Assembly (NCBI RefSeq): GCF_022809775.1
Contig: NZ_CP094380.1
Location: 1,661,001-1,725,000 of the forward strand
Direction: 5' to 3'
From: Pseudodesulfovibrio tunisiensis
Lineage (GTDB): Bacteria; Desulfobacterota; Desulfovibrionia; Desulfovibrionales; Desulfovibrionaceae
DNA length: 64,000 bases
The position numbers were made by a program, and so were the translations under genes. This document shows positions 17,187 through 25,575 of the stretch, piece after piece (the stretch's first letter is position 1; every line of letters begins with the position of its first letter). The notes beneath the pieces are model-generated. The model saw only the letters and a list, made by a program, of their open reading frames with translations, was not told the origin of the DNA and ran no database searches.

Positions 17187-18107
17187 CTAGCAGGTGCAGG
17201 CAAAGATGCGGTCAAAGACCTTGAGCACCTTGAGCGCGTCCTCGCCCGTGATGGGCAGGGGCGTGCCATTGCGCAGGGCGTCCAGAAACTGGGTCAGTTC
17301 CGAACGCACGGGTTCGCGCCAGATGAGCGGCCATTCGCGGACCGAATAGCTCTTGTCATAGGTCGAGAAGCTGGAGAATTCCTTGACTTCCTGCGTGATC
17401 AGGTTGGCCTCGATGTACTTGGACTCGCAGGCCACGTGAATCTTGCGGGACTTGTACGGGGTCACCCAGTTGGTATTGATGTTGGCGAGTACGCCGTTTT
17501 CCATCTCCGCAGTGATCAGGGCCGTGTCCTCATGCTTGCCGATGGAAGTGGAACACACCGCGTACACGGACTTGTAATCGGAACCCGTGATGTAGCGAAT
17601 GAGGTCAATGTCGTGGGAACCGAGATCCTTGATCACGCCCACGTCCTGAATGCGCGGCGGATACGGGCCGACACGTTCGATCTGGATGGAGATGACATCG
17701 TCGCCCACCAGTTCCTTGACGCGTTCCACGGCCGGATTGAAGCGTTCCACATGGCCGACCATGAGCGGCACGTTTCCGGCAGCGGCCTTGGCAACAAGCT
17801 CCTCGCCCTGCTCCACGGTAGCGGCCAGCGGCTTTTCAATGAGCACGGCCACGCCCTTTTCAATGACCTTGAGGCCGATCTCGTGATGCAGCACGGTGGG
17901 AACGCAGACGCTCACCGCATCCAGATCGTGTTCCAGAAGCTGCTCCACGGTCTCGAAGGCAGGCACGTTGAACTGCTCGGAAACCTCTTTCAGGGTGTTG
18001 CTGTCCACGTCCACGATGCCCACGACTTCCACGCCGGACATCTCGGTGTAATTCCTCAAATGGACCCGGCCCATCCAGCCGAGGCCGATAACGGCTACTT
18101 TCATCAT
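17187..18107 (-). CDS. Gfo/Idh/MocA-family NAD(P)-dependent oxidoreductase
   Basis: The 306-residue protein has an N-terminal Rossmann fold (VAVIGLGWMGRVHLRNY, residues 4-20; then VVGIVDVD) and the family motif EKPLAATVEQGEELV near residue 92, whose Lys is part of the active site. The C-terminal half is the typical substrate-binding beta-sheet domain, with HDIDLIRYITG near 170. Family members oxidise or epimerise sugars, often nucleotide sugars for surface polysaccharides. LpxB is the next gene on the other side of a repeat array and is transcribed away from it, so a role in envelope sugar metabolism is plausible. The substrate cannot be read from the sequence. Confidence 0.85.
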   Translation of the reverse strand: MMKVAVIGLGWMGRVHLRNYTEMSGVEVVGIVDVDSNTLKEVSEQFNVPAFETVEQLLEHDLDAVSVCVPTVLHHEIGLKVIEKGVAVLIEKPLAATVEQGEELVAKAAAGNVPLMVGHVERFNPAVERVKELVGDDVISIQIERVGPYPPRIQDVGVIKDLGSHDIDLIRYITGSDYKSVYAVCSTSIGKHEDTALITAEMENGVLANINTNWVTPYKSRKIHVACESKYIEANLITQEVKEFSSFSTYDKSYSVREWPLIWREPVRSELTQFLDALRNGTPLPITGEDALKVLKVFDRIFACTC

Positions 18108-18259
18108 GGTTGTATATCTTCCGGTTAAGGTTGATCTCGCGCCCCGATTCCTACCTTCTCAAGCCCGGGTTGGCAAGTTTTGGCAACGGGCGGCAACACG
18201 GCAAGTCAATGACTTGTATTCACAGGATTTTTTTGCATTACGGAATCATGCCCCACTTC

Positions 18260-19980
18260 TTCAGGGCGCGTAGCCGCGCCACCTTTGCCGTGCCAACCTG
18301 CAAGGTGAGGATTTCGCCCTTTCCGGGCGAGTTCATTTTTTTGTTGGGGCAAAAAAATAAACGAAAAAAAAGCCCCTTTGCACTGTGCTCCCGACTCCCT
18401 CGGGCAGGAACCAGTAGCGCCCTCCCGCCGGGCGATTGCGACGTTTCCTGCGGAAACCGCATCGCCCCGGCTTCGGTCGCCTCGACTGGTTCCAAGCCCT
18501 CGCGAGCCGAAATTCGGTCTGAGTAAGGGGACAGTGTGCTGGGCGTGAGAAGTCGCCTCGCCCCTACCAAGCTCCCTCGGCCTAACCACCTCCCACCGTT
18601 TCCCTTTGATCAAGGCATCCGTTCCTGCGGCAAACGCACAACAGGTCAGCCTTGATCAAGTAGGAAACGCGCACGGCCGGGGCGGCCCCAAAAGGCGGCT
18701 TTTGATTACTTTTATCCGCCTTGGAATAAAAGTAATTCGCCCGAGAAGGGCGAAATCTTCCCTTATCAAGTTGGTGCGCAGTATACGGCGAATTGCTTCG
18801 CCCGGCCCGGCCCGTCAAGTTGGTACAGCCCCACCTCTTCAAGGCGCGTAGCCGCGCCGTATTCGCCGTGCGATCCTGCAAGGTGAGGATTTCGCCCTTT
18901 CCGGGCGAGTTCATTTTTTTGTTGGGGCAAAAAAATAAACGAAAAAAAAGCCCCTTTACACTGTGCTCCCGACTCCCTCGGGCAGGAACCAGTAGCGCCC
19001 TCCCGCCGGACGATTGCGACGTTTCCTGCGGAAACCGCATCGCCCCGGCTTCGGTCGCTTCAACTGGTTCCAAGCCCTCGCGAGCCGAAATCCGGTCTGA
19101 GTAAGGGGACAGTGTGCTGGGCGTGACGAGCTCCCTCGGCCCAACCAACTCCCCACCGTTTCCCTTTGATCAAGGCATCCGTCCCTGTGGCGGACGCACG
19201 GCAAAACAGCCTTGATCAAGTAGGAAACGCGCACGGCTGTGGCGGTCGATAAAAGGCGCTTTTTTGCCTACTTTTGTTCGCCTTGAAACAAAAGTAGGTC
19301 GCCGGGGGAGGCGAAACATCCCCTTAAAAGCTCGTAAGGCGTTTACGGCGAATTGCTTCGCCCGGCACGGGTAACCAAGCTGGTGCAACTCCCCCTCTTC
19401 AAGGCGCGTAGCCGCGCCGTCTTCGCCGTGCCATCCTGCAAGGTGAGGATTTCGCCCTTCCCGGGCGAGTTCATTTTTTTGTTGGGGCAAAAAAATAAAC
19501 GAAAAAAAAGCCCCTTTGCACTGTGCTCTCGACTCCCTCGGGCAGGAACCAGTAGCGCCCTCCCGCCGGGCGATTGCGACGTTTCCTGCGGAAACCGCAT
19601 CGCCCCGGCTTCGGTTGCCTCGACTGGTTCCAAGCCCTCGCGAGCCGAAATTCGGTCTGAGTAAGGGGACAGTGTGCTGGGCGTGACGAGCTCCCTCGGC
19701 CTAGCCAACCTTCCACCGTTTCCCTTTGATCAAGGCATCCTTTCCTGTGGCGGACGCACGGCAGAACAGCCTTGATCAAGTAGGAAACGCGCACGGCCGG
19801 GGCGGCCCCAAAAGGCGGCTTTTAGTTCCTTTTATCCGCCTTGATATAAAAGGAACTCGCCCGGAAAGGGCGAAATCTTCACTGAACAAGCTGGCGCGCA
19901 GTCTACGGCGAATTGCTTCGCCCGGCACGGCTGGCAGTGCTGGTGCAACTCCCCCTCTTCAGGGCGCGTAGCCGCGCCCC
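18260..19980 (+). repeat. Array A: three tandem ~560-bp structured repeat units
   Basis: Units start with the palindrome GGCGCGTAGCCGCGCC at 18265, 18843, 19403 and a terminal copy at 19963, giving spacings of 578, 560 and 560 bases. Each unit has a first half containing TTTCGCCC/GGGCGA hairpins, long A and T tracts within GGGGC...GCCCC and a GTTTCCTGCGGAAAC hairpin, and a second half containing a TTTGATCAAGGC...GCCTTGATCAA inverted repeat and three further stem-loops. The stem at 18705-18736, 19267-19298 and 19824-19857 differs between units by paired changes that keep base pairing. Open frames of about 80-190 codons occur on both strands but look incidental. The array fills the gap between the divergent Gfo/Idh gene and lpxB. 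Confidence 0.93.
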
Positions 19981-20032
19981 CGCCTCCGCATCCCCATTGC
20001 GCCTCTTCGGCAATCAGGCTACATGCTTGGGC

Positions 20033-21163
20033 ATGCATTATTCCAATCCTGACGGTCCGATCTGGATCGGGGCGGGCGAGGCGTCCGGCGACATGTACGG
20101 CGCTTTGCTGGCCCGCGAGTTGCGCAACCTGAATCCCGGCCTGAAGATCATGGGCATGGGCGGTCCGGCCATGGAGGCGCAGTCCGTGGACGTGCGCCAT
20201 TCCATGAAGCTCATCTCGCTGGTGGGCGGTACCGAGATTCTCGCGGGGTTGCCGCGCATCATTCGGCTGCTCGGCGAAATCAAGCGATCGCTCATGCAGG
20301 AACGGCCCCGGGCCATCATCCTGCTGGACTGCCCGGACTTCCATTTCCGGGTAGTGAAGATTGCGCGCAAGCTCGGCATACCGGTCTATTACTACATCAG
20401 TCCCCAGCTCTGGGCATGGCGTTCGGGCCGGGCCAGATTTCTGCGCGACAACGTGCGCAAGCTCATCTGCATCCTGCCGTTCGAAAAGGCGTTCTACCGC
20501 AAATACGACATGGACGTGGAGTACGCCGGACATCCGCTCATGGACCAGATTCCGCTGGACGAACTGGACACGATTTCCCGCGAGGCGGACCGCATCGCCA
20601 TCCTGCCGGGCAGTCGCAACAGGGAAGTCTCAAGCCTGCTGCCCGAGTTCGCGGCCACGGCCCGCAACCTGCTCCGGAACAATCCGAATCTGCGCTTCAG
20701 TCTGGTGCGTGCTCCGGGCATGGAGCCGGAACGGCTGGCCGAATTCTGGCCGGACGACATTCCCGTGGACCTTGTGGAGCCGGACGATCGCTACCATGCC
20801 ATTCGTCAGGCCCGATTCGTGCTGGCCGCGTCCGGAACCGTGTCGCTGGAATGCGCGCTCATCGGCACCCCGGCCATCATTGCGTATCAGCTTTCCAAAC
20901 TCAGCGTGTTCATTGGCAGAATGATCATCAACGTGCCGTTCATCTCCCTGCCCAACCTGATCATGAACCGGGAAATCTTTCCGGAAAACATTCAGGAGGA
21001 CGCGCGCGCGGAGAATCTGACCCGGCTGGCCGAAAGCTGGCTCGACGACACGGAATATTCCCGAGTGCGAAGCGAACTGGCCGCCCTGCGCAAGGAAGTG
21101 GGCGAACCCGGAGCCGTGGCAAGGGCTGCGGAAATCATTTTCAACGACATTCCCCGGGCCTGA
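20033..21163 (+). CDS. lpxB: Lipid-A-disaccharide synthase
   Basis: The 376-residue glycosyltransferase (GT19) joins UDP-2,3-diacylglucosamine and lipid X to form the lipid A disaccharide at the inner membrane. Signatures are IWIGAGEASGDMYGALLAR (residues 10-28), MGMGGPAM, LLDCPDFHFRVVK near 100, YYISPQLWAWRSGR near 120 and the C-terminal LAASGTVSLECALIGTPA near 265. The ATG at 20033 is the first start after repeat array A, whose end is only about 55 bases upstream, so the promoter must lie in or at the edge of the array. An upstream in-frame extension would read into repeat sequence and is unlikely to be real. Confidence 0.93.
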   Translation: MHYSNPDGPIWIGAGEASGDMYGALLARELRNLNPGLKIMGMGGPAMEAQSVDVRHSMKLISLVGGTEILAGLPRIIRLLGEIKRSLMQERPRAIILLDCPDFHFRVVKIARKLGIPVYYYISPQLWAWRSGRARFLRDNVRKLICILPFEKAFYRKYDMDVEYAGHPLMDQIPLDELDTISREADRIAILPGSRNREVSSLLPEFAATARNLLRNNPNLRFSLVRAPGMEPERLAEFWPDDIPVDLVEPDDRYHAIRQARFVLAASGTVSLECALIGTPAIIAYQLSKLSVFIGRMIINVPFISLPNLIMNREIFPENIQEDARAENLTRLAESWLDDTEYSRVRSELAALRKEVGEPGAVARAAEIIFNDIPRA

Positions 21164-21185
21164 TTCGTCCCGGACAGGAGCCGCC

Positions 21186-22901
21186 ATGCCGTATTCCGAT
21201 CTTTTTCGAACGCTCCCCCGGGTACCGAATTTCCGGCCTTCGGACATGGAGGCCCGCGTACCGGGCTGGTGTCTCGGGTTGGAACAGCCGGACAGACAGA
21301 AAGGGTTGCTCCACGCCTTTTCCAATGCTGCGGCAAGCGAACCGTTGTTCGCATCGCTGGGACAGGCGCTGGCTCTTTGGGCATGGACGAGCCATCCGCT
21401 GGAAAGGGACATGTGCGTGCTACTGGCCCACTATCATCAGCAATTTCCGTTTCTGTCCCGGGAGTCCGAACGCATTGTCGTGGAATCGTTCGCCCGCCTG
21501 AACAGCCTGACCGTACCCGAGGAAACCGCTGCGGCATGGCAGGAACTCGCGGCCGAGGGCGATCGTTCCCTGATCCTGCGTTTTCTGGCCGCCAAGCTGG
21601 CCAATTCGGATACCGGGATGCCGTGGCTGGCTCTGGTCTGGCGCGATCTGCTGCTTACCGGAAAGCCGGAATTGGGCCGGGTTGCCCTGGATACGTTTTC
21701 ATGGCCTGAATCCCTGCTTCCGCTCAAGATTCGGTTGGAAGCGGAATGGGCATTTCACTACCTGCCGCCGGAAGAAGCCATCGATTTCGTCAGAAAGATT
21801 GACCCTGCGATCTGGAACGGCTGGCGTGCGTATCTGGAAGCCGAACTTCTGCTCCGGGCCGGGGAACGCGAACAGGGCGCTTCCCTGCTGGTCGCGCTTT
21901 GGCAATGCATGCACTGGCACCCGAACCTGACCCTGAAACTGGCGGAACTGGCCGAGCCCGCGCCCGTTGCCGGACCCATCCGGCGGGAACAGGCTGCGAT
22001 TCTGGTCTATTCGTGGAACAAGGCCGACCTGCTGGCCGATACGCTGGAAAGCCTTGCGCAAGGCGACTTGGGCGAGGCCCGGATTTTCGCGTTGGACAAC
22101 GGGTCCGACGACCATACCCCGACCGTGCTGGCAACGGCCCGGGACCGTTTCGGCGCGGACCGTTTTCATGTGGAAACCCTGCCCATCAACGTGGGCGCAC
22201 CTGCCGCGCGCAACTGGCTGCTTTCCCTGCCGCAGGTTCGGGAATGCCAATGGGCCGCTTTTCTGGACGATGACGTGGTGTTGCCCGAGGATTGGCTGCG
22301 TCGGCTGCTTGGGGCCGCGTCCCTGCACGCCTCGGCCGGGGCCGTGGGATGCCGCATCACTTCGGCCCGCACGCCCTACGGCTTGCAGTCCGGGGACTAC
22401 AACCTGTTCCCCACGCCGCCGCAGGAGCCCGCGCCCGGGGAACTGCCCAATCGGGTGCAGGTGCATGACAATTGCGCGGGCGGTCTGGACAACGGACTGT
22501 TCACCTATGCGCGCCCCTGTCTTTCCGTGAGCGGCTGCTGCCATCTGGTGAACATGGAGGCCGTGCGCCGCGCCGGGGCGTTCGATCTGCGCTATACCCC
22601 GTCCCAGTTCGACGATCTGGACCGCGACATCCGCTCGAATCTCGCGTCCATGCCCAGCGTGTACGCGGGCGGACTGGCCGTGCGCCACGTGCAGCATTCC
22701 AGTCTGGCCAAGGCCAGAACCGTGAAGCAGATCGGCCACGTCATGGGCAACAAGTTCAAACTGGACACCAGGTATTCGGACGAGGAACTTGTTCGGCTGG
22801 CCCGGGAGAATTCGTCGATGCTCGCCGCACATCTGGACCGCAGTCACGGTCTGGCGCAGGAATTCGCCAGATCGCTGGACAACGCGGACATCCGGTCTTA
22901 A
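21186..22901 (+). CDS. Family 2 glycosyltransferase with long N-terminal helical domain
   Basis: The 571-residue protein starts 22 bases after lpxB behind AGGAG. Residues 1-260 are rich in Leu, Ala and Trp with a helical repeat-like look and match no catalytic motif I recognise. Residues 262-500 form a GT-A domain: AAILVYSWNKADLLADTLES, FALDNGSDD, NVGAPAARNWLL and the metal-binding FLDDDVVLPEDWL, followed by the acceptor region with QFDDLDRD near 483. The likely role is addition of a sugar to an envelope glycan, suggested by the position after lpxB. The donor and acceptor are unknown. Confidence 0.82.
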   Translation: MPYSDLFRTLPRVPNFRPSDMEARVPGWCLGLEQPDRQKGLLHAFSNAAASEPLFASLGQALALWAWTSHPLERDMCVLLAHYHQQFPFLSRESERIVVESFARLNSLTVPEETAAAWQELAAEGDRSLILRFLAAKLANSDTGMPWLALVWRDLLLTGKPELGRVALDTFSWPESLLPLKIRLEAEWAFHYLPPEEAIDFVRKIDPAIWNGWRAYLEAELLLRAGEREQGASLLVALWQCMHWHPNLTLKLAELAEPAPVAGPIRREQAAILVYSWNKADLLADTLESLAQGDLGEARIFALDNGSDDHTPTVLATARDRFGADRFHVETLPINVGAPAARNWLLSLPQVRECQWAAFLDDDVVLPEDWLRRLLGAASLHASAGAVGCRITSARTPYGLQSGDYNLFPTPPQEPAPGELPNRVQVHDNCAGGLDNGLFTYARPCLSVSGCCHLVNMEAVRRAGAFDLRYTPSQFDDLDRDIRSNLASMPSVYAGGLAVRHVQHSSLAKARTVKQIGHVMGNKFKLDTRYSDEELVRLARENSSMLAAHLDRSHGLAQEFARSLDNADIRS

Positions 22902-22950
22902 ATCATGCTTCCGCACGCTGCGTAACAGGACAAGCGGAGGAAACGACAAC

Positions 22951-23274
22951 ATGGAAGACGTTCGCGTATACGGAGATTTTCATCGGCTCGCGCCCGAGGC
23001 CTACGAGCAAGTCAAGGGCATGATCCCCTTTGATCAGGTCAAGTACGACGGCGACGTGCTGCGCGTGGACCACGAAGGCGTGTATCTGGACATCGACGAT
23101 TTCATGGAAGCCATTGCCGGACTGCTGGGCAACGGAGGCTACGGCAACATCGAATACATCGACAACGTGGAATGGACCGTGACGCGCTATGTCATTCGCG
23201 ACGGGAAAATCGAATTCAAGACCATTCCCATCGACAATGTTCTGGATGCGCACCAGAAGGAGAATGGCCTGTAG
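22951..23274 (+). CDS. Conserved-looking hypothetical protein, 107 residues
   Basis: The ATG at 22951 follows the strong ribosome site GGAGG. The product is acidic, with a regular pattern (VRVYGDFHRLAPEAYEQVKG, VYLDIDDFMEAIAGLL, WTVTRYVIRDGKIEFKTIP) that suggests an alpha/beta soluble domain. No signal peptide or membrane segment is present, and I do not recognise the family. It follows the glycosyltransferase gene by about 50 bases and is followed by a terminator, so it is probably the end of the lpxB transcript. Confidence 0.75.
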   Translation: MEDVRVYGDFHRLAPEAYEQVKGMIPFDQVKYDGDVLRVDHEGVYLDIDDFMEAIAGLLGNGGYGNIEYIDNVEWTVTRYVIRDGKIEFKTIPIDNVLDAHQKENGL

Positions 23275-23314
23275 CCGATTTCCCGGAGTCTGAAGCCAAC
23301 TGATTTTCACAATG

Positions 23315-23357
23315 AAAAAGGTCCCTTGCGCGGAGAACCGTGCAAGGGACCTTTTTC
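23315..23357. terminator. Bidirectional rho-independent terminator
   Basis: AAAAAGGTCCCTTGC pairs with GCAAGGGACCTTTTT, with A and T runs on both sides. It separates the converging hypothetical gene (plus) and cold-shock gene (minus). Confidence 0.88.
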
Positions 23358-23382
23358 GTGAAAATTGGCATCGGACCGACGG

Positions 23383-23613
23383 CTATGGCAGTGGGGAACT
23401 CGACTCGGACGACTGGAGGCGGACATCCACGGCCTTGGGACCGATTTCCTCGTCCACCAATTCGAAAGTGACCCTTTCCCCAGGATCAAGAGTCTGGAAG
23501 CCGTCGCGCACGATTTCCGTGTAGTGCACGAACACGTCCCCGCCCTGATCGTCGGAGATGAAACCGAACCCTTTCTGTTCGTTGAACCAGCTGACAATGC
23601 CTGTATGCCGCAT
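23383..23613 (-). CDS. Cold-shock domain protein, CspA family
   Basis: The 76-residue protein is a single cold-shock domain. The RNA-binding motifs are KGFGFISDD (RNP1-like, residues 14-22) and VFVHYTEIV (RNP2-like, residues 27-35). Such proteins bind single-stranded RNA and act as chaperones that melt structured mRNA. The C-terminus has a short Ser-rich tail (SSESSSPLP). It lies 48 bases downstream of infA on the same strand and may be co-transcribed with it. Confidence 0.92.
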   Translation of the reverse strand: MRHTGIVSWFNEQKGFGFISDDQGGDVFVHYTEIVRDGFQTLDPGERVTFELVDEEIGPKAVDVRLQSSESSSPLP

Positions 23614-23661
23614 ATGCCGACTCTACGCATGTCCCCGGACCGATGCAACCGGGGATGCTGT

Positions 23662-23880
23662 TTACCGCAGCCGAAAAGTGATCCGGCCACGGGTCAGGTC
23701 ATAGGGAGACAGTTCCACCTTGACGCGGTCTCCCGGCAGGATGCGGATGTAATGCTTGCGCATCTTGCCGGAAATGTGTCCGAGAATGGTGTGGCCGTTC
23801 TCCAGCTCCACCCGAAACATGGCGTTGGGCAGGGATTCCTGGATCACGCCTTCGACTTCTATGGCTTCTTCTTTTGCCAT
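23662..23880 (-). CDS. infA: Translation initiation factor IF-1
   Basis: The 72-residue OB-fold protein starts at 23880 ([20 protein letters not shown]) and contains the conserved [26 protein letters not shown] and [15 protein letters not shown]-1 binds the ribosomal A site during initiation. The start is fixed by family length and by GGAGG upstream; a longer open frame to 23985 reads through leader sequence. The leader holds a possible attenuator hairpin at 23899-23927 and a promoter-like site at 23951-23977. Confidence 0.95.
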   Translation of the reverse strand: MAKEEAIEVEGVIQESLPNAMFRVELENGHTILGHISGKMRKHYIRILPGDRVKVELSPYDLTRGRITFRLR

Positions 23881-23898
23881 GACCAATGATTCCTCCTC

Positions 23899-23927
23899 TA
23901 AAAATCCCTCCCTCAGCAGGGATTCCC
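23899..23927 (-). terminator. Possible attenuator hairpin in the infA leader
   Basis: On the minus strand AATCCCT pairs with AGGGATT, followed by TTT, just before the infA ribosome site. It looks like a weak intrinsic terminator within the leader; it could equally be the end of read-through from the upstream ABC gene. Confidence 0.35.
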
Positions 23928-23950
23928 CAGCATGAGGGAAGCACTGTACC

Positions 23951-23977
23951 ACTATACTGTAGAGGGGAAATAGGCAA
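23951..23977 (-). promoter_or_regulatory. Possible infA promoter
   Basis: TTGCCT and TATAGT are separated by 15 bases on the minus strand, about 70 bases before the infA start. The -10 box is good, the spacing is short. Confidence 0.35.
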
Positions 23978-24006
23978 CCCTGCACAACATGTCCAATACT
24001 GTTTTT

Positions 24007-25491
24007 TTACGCTGCGTGTTCTGCGGAACGAATTCCGCAACGGACGATTTTTCCGTGACGTAGCTCCAGTACATGAGAAATGGCAGGCACAATGTCTCCG
24101 GCGTGATGCGTCACCAGCACGACGGGCGTGCCGGAACAGGCAATGCGCTGAATCATGTCCCGCATGGCTCTGCGGGAGCGCGTATCCAACCCGGCAAACG
24201 GTTCGTCCAGCAAAAGCAGATGCGGCCCGGGCGCAAGAGCTCGGGCCAGAAACACCCGCCGCTGCTGGCCATAGGACAGTCGCCTGAGCGGCGTCTGCGC
24301 GAGTCCTTCCAGCCCGAACGCGTGCAGCCATTCCCGGGCGGAAAGCAGTTCGCCGGAAACGGGTTCGTCCAGCATGCCCACACTGCCCCGGAATCCGGAC
24401 AGTACGGTCTCCAGCGTCGTGACCTCCCAGCCCAGCTTCCGGGCATACTGGGTCTGCAAGTCCGGGGACACTACGCCGATGAGCTGCCGAGCCTGGTCCA
24501 TGGGCATTGCGCCGAGCCGTTCCACCGTGCCCGAGCTTTCGCCGTCCGCATAGGGCGCGTGTTCCGAAAGCAGCAGCTTGAGCAGGGTGGATTTTCCGGC
24601 CCCGTTTGCCCCGAGCACGGCCCAGTGTTCACCCGGCTTCATTTCCCAATTCACCGCATCCAGAATGCGCTTGCCGTTCACCACCACGGACGCGTTGTTC
24701 ACCCGAACAAGAAAGGGATATGCGGACAGGTCCGGGGCGGACGGCATCAGGGATTCCGGCCATTCGGCGGGCGTGTCCGGGCCGAGAGCGTCCAGCGCTT
24801 CGACACCGCCGCGCGCCAGAATGCGTCCCTTTTCCATGACCAGCACTCGGGATACGCAGGAAGGCACGTCCGAGGCCCGATGCGCGGCACAGATCAATGC
24901 GGCGCGTTCCCCGATCCGTTCCAGCAGGGGCAGCATGTCTGCTCGGGATTGCCGATCCAGCCCATCCAGTGCCTCGTCCAGCAGGATCACGTCCGGCCCG
25001 ATGCTCACGGCCCGGGCCAGCAGTACCTTGCGCGCCTGCCCGGTGGACAGGGTGCCCATTTCCCGGTCGGCCAATTCACGGATGCCAAGCAGGGCAAAGG
25101 CATTGGCCACGGCCTGTTCCTGTTCCGCAGTCGGAGACTCGTAGAGCAGGGGCGTGTCGAAAAATCCGGCCAGCGCCACGTCCCGGGCAACCGCCCGAGG
25201 TGCGTGCAGCCTGTAGAAATCCTGCATGTCCGCCGACACCAGCGCAATGCGCTGCCGCACGCCAAGGGGCGTGGACTGCGGGCCGTCGCCGAAATCGTAG
25301 CGTCGAATGCCCCCGGGATCGGGATGCAGCTCTCCGCGCATCAGACGAAGCAGCGTGGTCTTCCCCGAGCCGTTGGCACCGGCCACGGCCCAATGCTCGC
25401 CGGGCTTGAGCTGCCATGAAATGTCGCGCACCAGAGCATGGCCACCACGGGTTACGGAGACGTTTTCCAGCGAAATCAGATGATCGGGCAT
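24007..25491 (-). CDS. Tandem ABC ATPase, ModF/PhrA-like
   Basis: The 494-residue protein contains two complete ABC ATPase domains and no membrane segment. Domain 1 has GANGSGKTTLLRLM (about residue 36), LSTGQARKVLLAR and VILLDEALDGLD; domain 2 has GANGAGKSTLLKLL (about 285), LSYGQQRRVFLAR and LLLLDEPFAGLD. The matching layout, with LKPGEHWAV and MKPGEHWAV before each Walker A, is that of the ModF (PhrA) family, associated with molybdate uptake in some bacteria but without a proven mechanism. No molybdate genes are adjacent. The start at 25491 gives MPDHLISLENVSV; upstream frame is antisense to the DUF362 gene. Confidence 0.85.
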   Translation of the reverse strand: MPDHLISLENVSVTRGGHALVRDISWQLKPGEHWAVAGANGSGKTTLLRLMRGELHPDPGGIRRYDFGDGPQSTPLGVRQRIALVSADMQDFYRLHAPRAVARDVALAGFFDTPLLYESPTAEQEQAVANAFALLGIRELADREMGTLSTGQARKVLLARAVSIGPDVILLDEALDGLDRQSRADMLPLLERIGERAALICAAHRASDVPSCVSRVLVMEKGRILARGGVEALDALGPDTPAEWPESLMPSAPDLSAYPFLVRVNNASVVVNGKRILDAVNWEMKPGEHWAVLGANGAGKSTLLKLLLSEHAPYADGESSGTVERLGAMPMDQARQLIGVVSPDLQTQYARKLGWEVTTLETVLSGFRGSVGMLDEPVSGELLSAREWLHAFGLEGLAQTPLRRLSYGQQRRVFLARALAPGPHLLLLDEPFAGLDTRSRRAMRDMIQRIACSGTPVVLVTHHAGDIVPAISHVLELRHGKIVRCGIRSAEHAA

Positions 25492-25575
25492 GACGCATTG
25501 TTGCCCGCACCTTGGTGCAATGGCAAGCGAAACAGGGGCTTGCCAGGGAATCGACTTCCGCAGTATGCTCCTGCC

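Noticed and set aside
18353..19708. Open frames of 80-190 codons in the repeat arrays, conserved on both strands
   Set aside because: They exist on both strands at once, have no consistent ribosome site, and the sequence differences preserve stems rather than amino acids. The repeats are better explained as structured non-coding DNA or RNA.
18260..19980. CRISPR or classical IS origin for the 560-bp repeats
   Set aside because: No spacers, no transposase gene, no flanking target duplication was found; units are tandem and share modules.
19913..20032. Longer LpxB starting inside the repeat array
   Set aside because: The extra residues come from repeat sequence and do not resemble LpxB; the family start fits the ATG at 20033.
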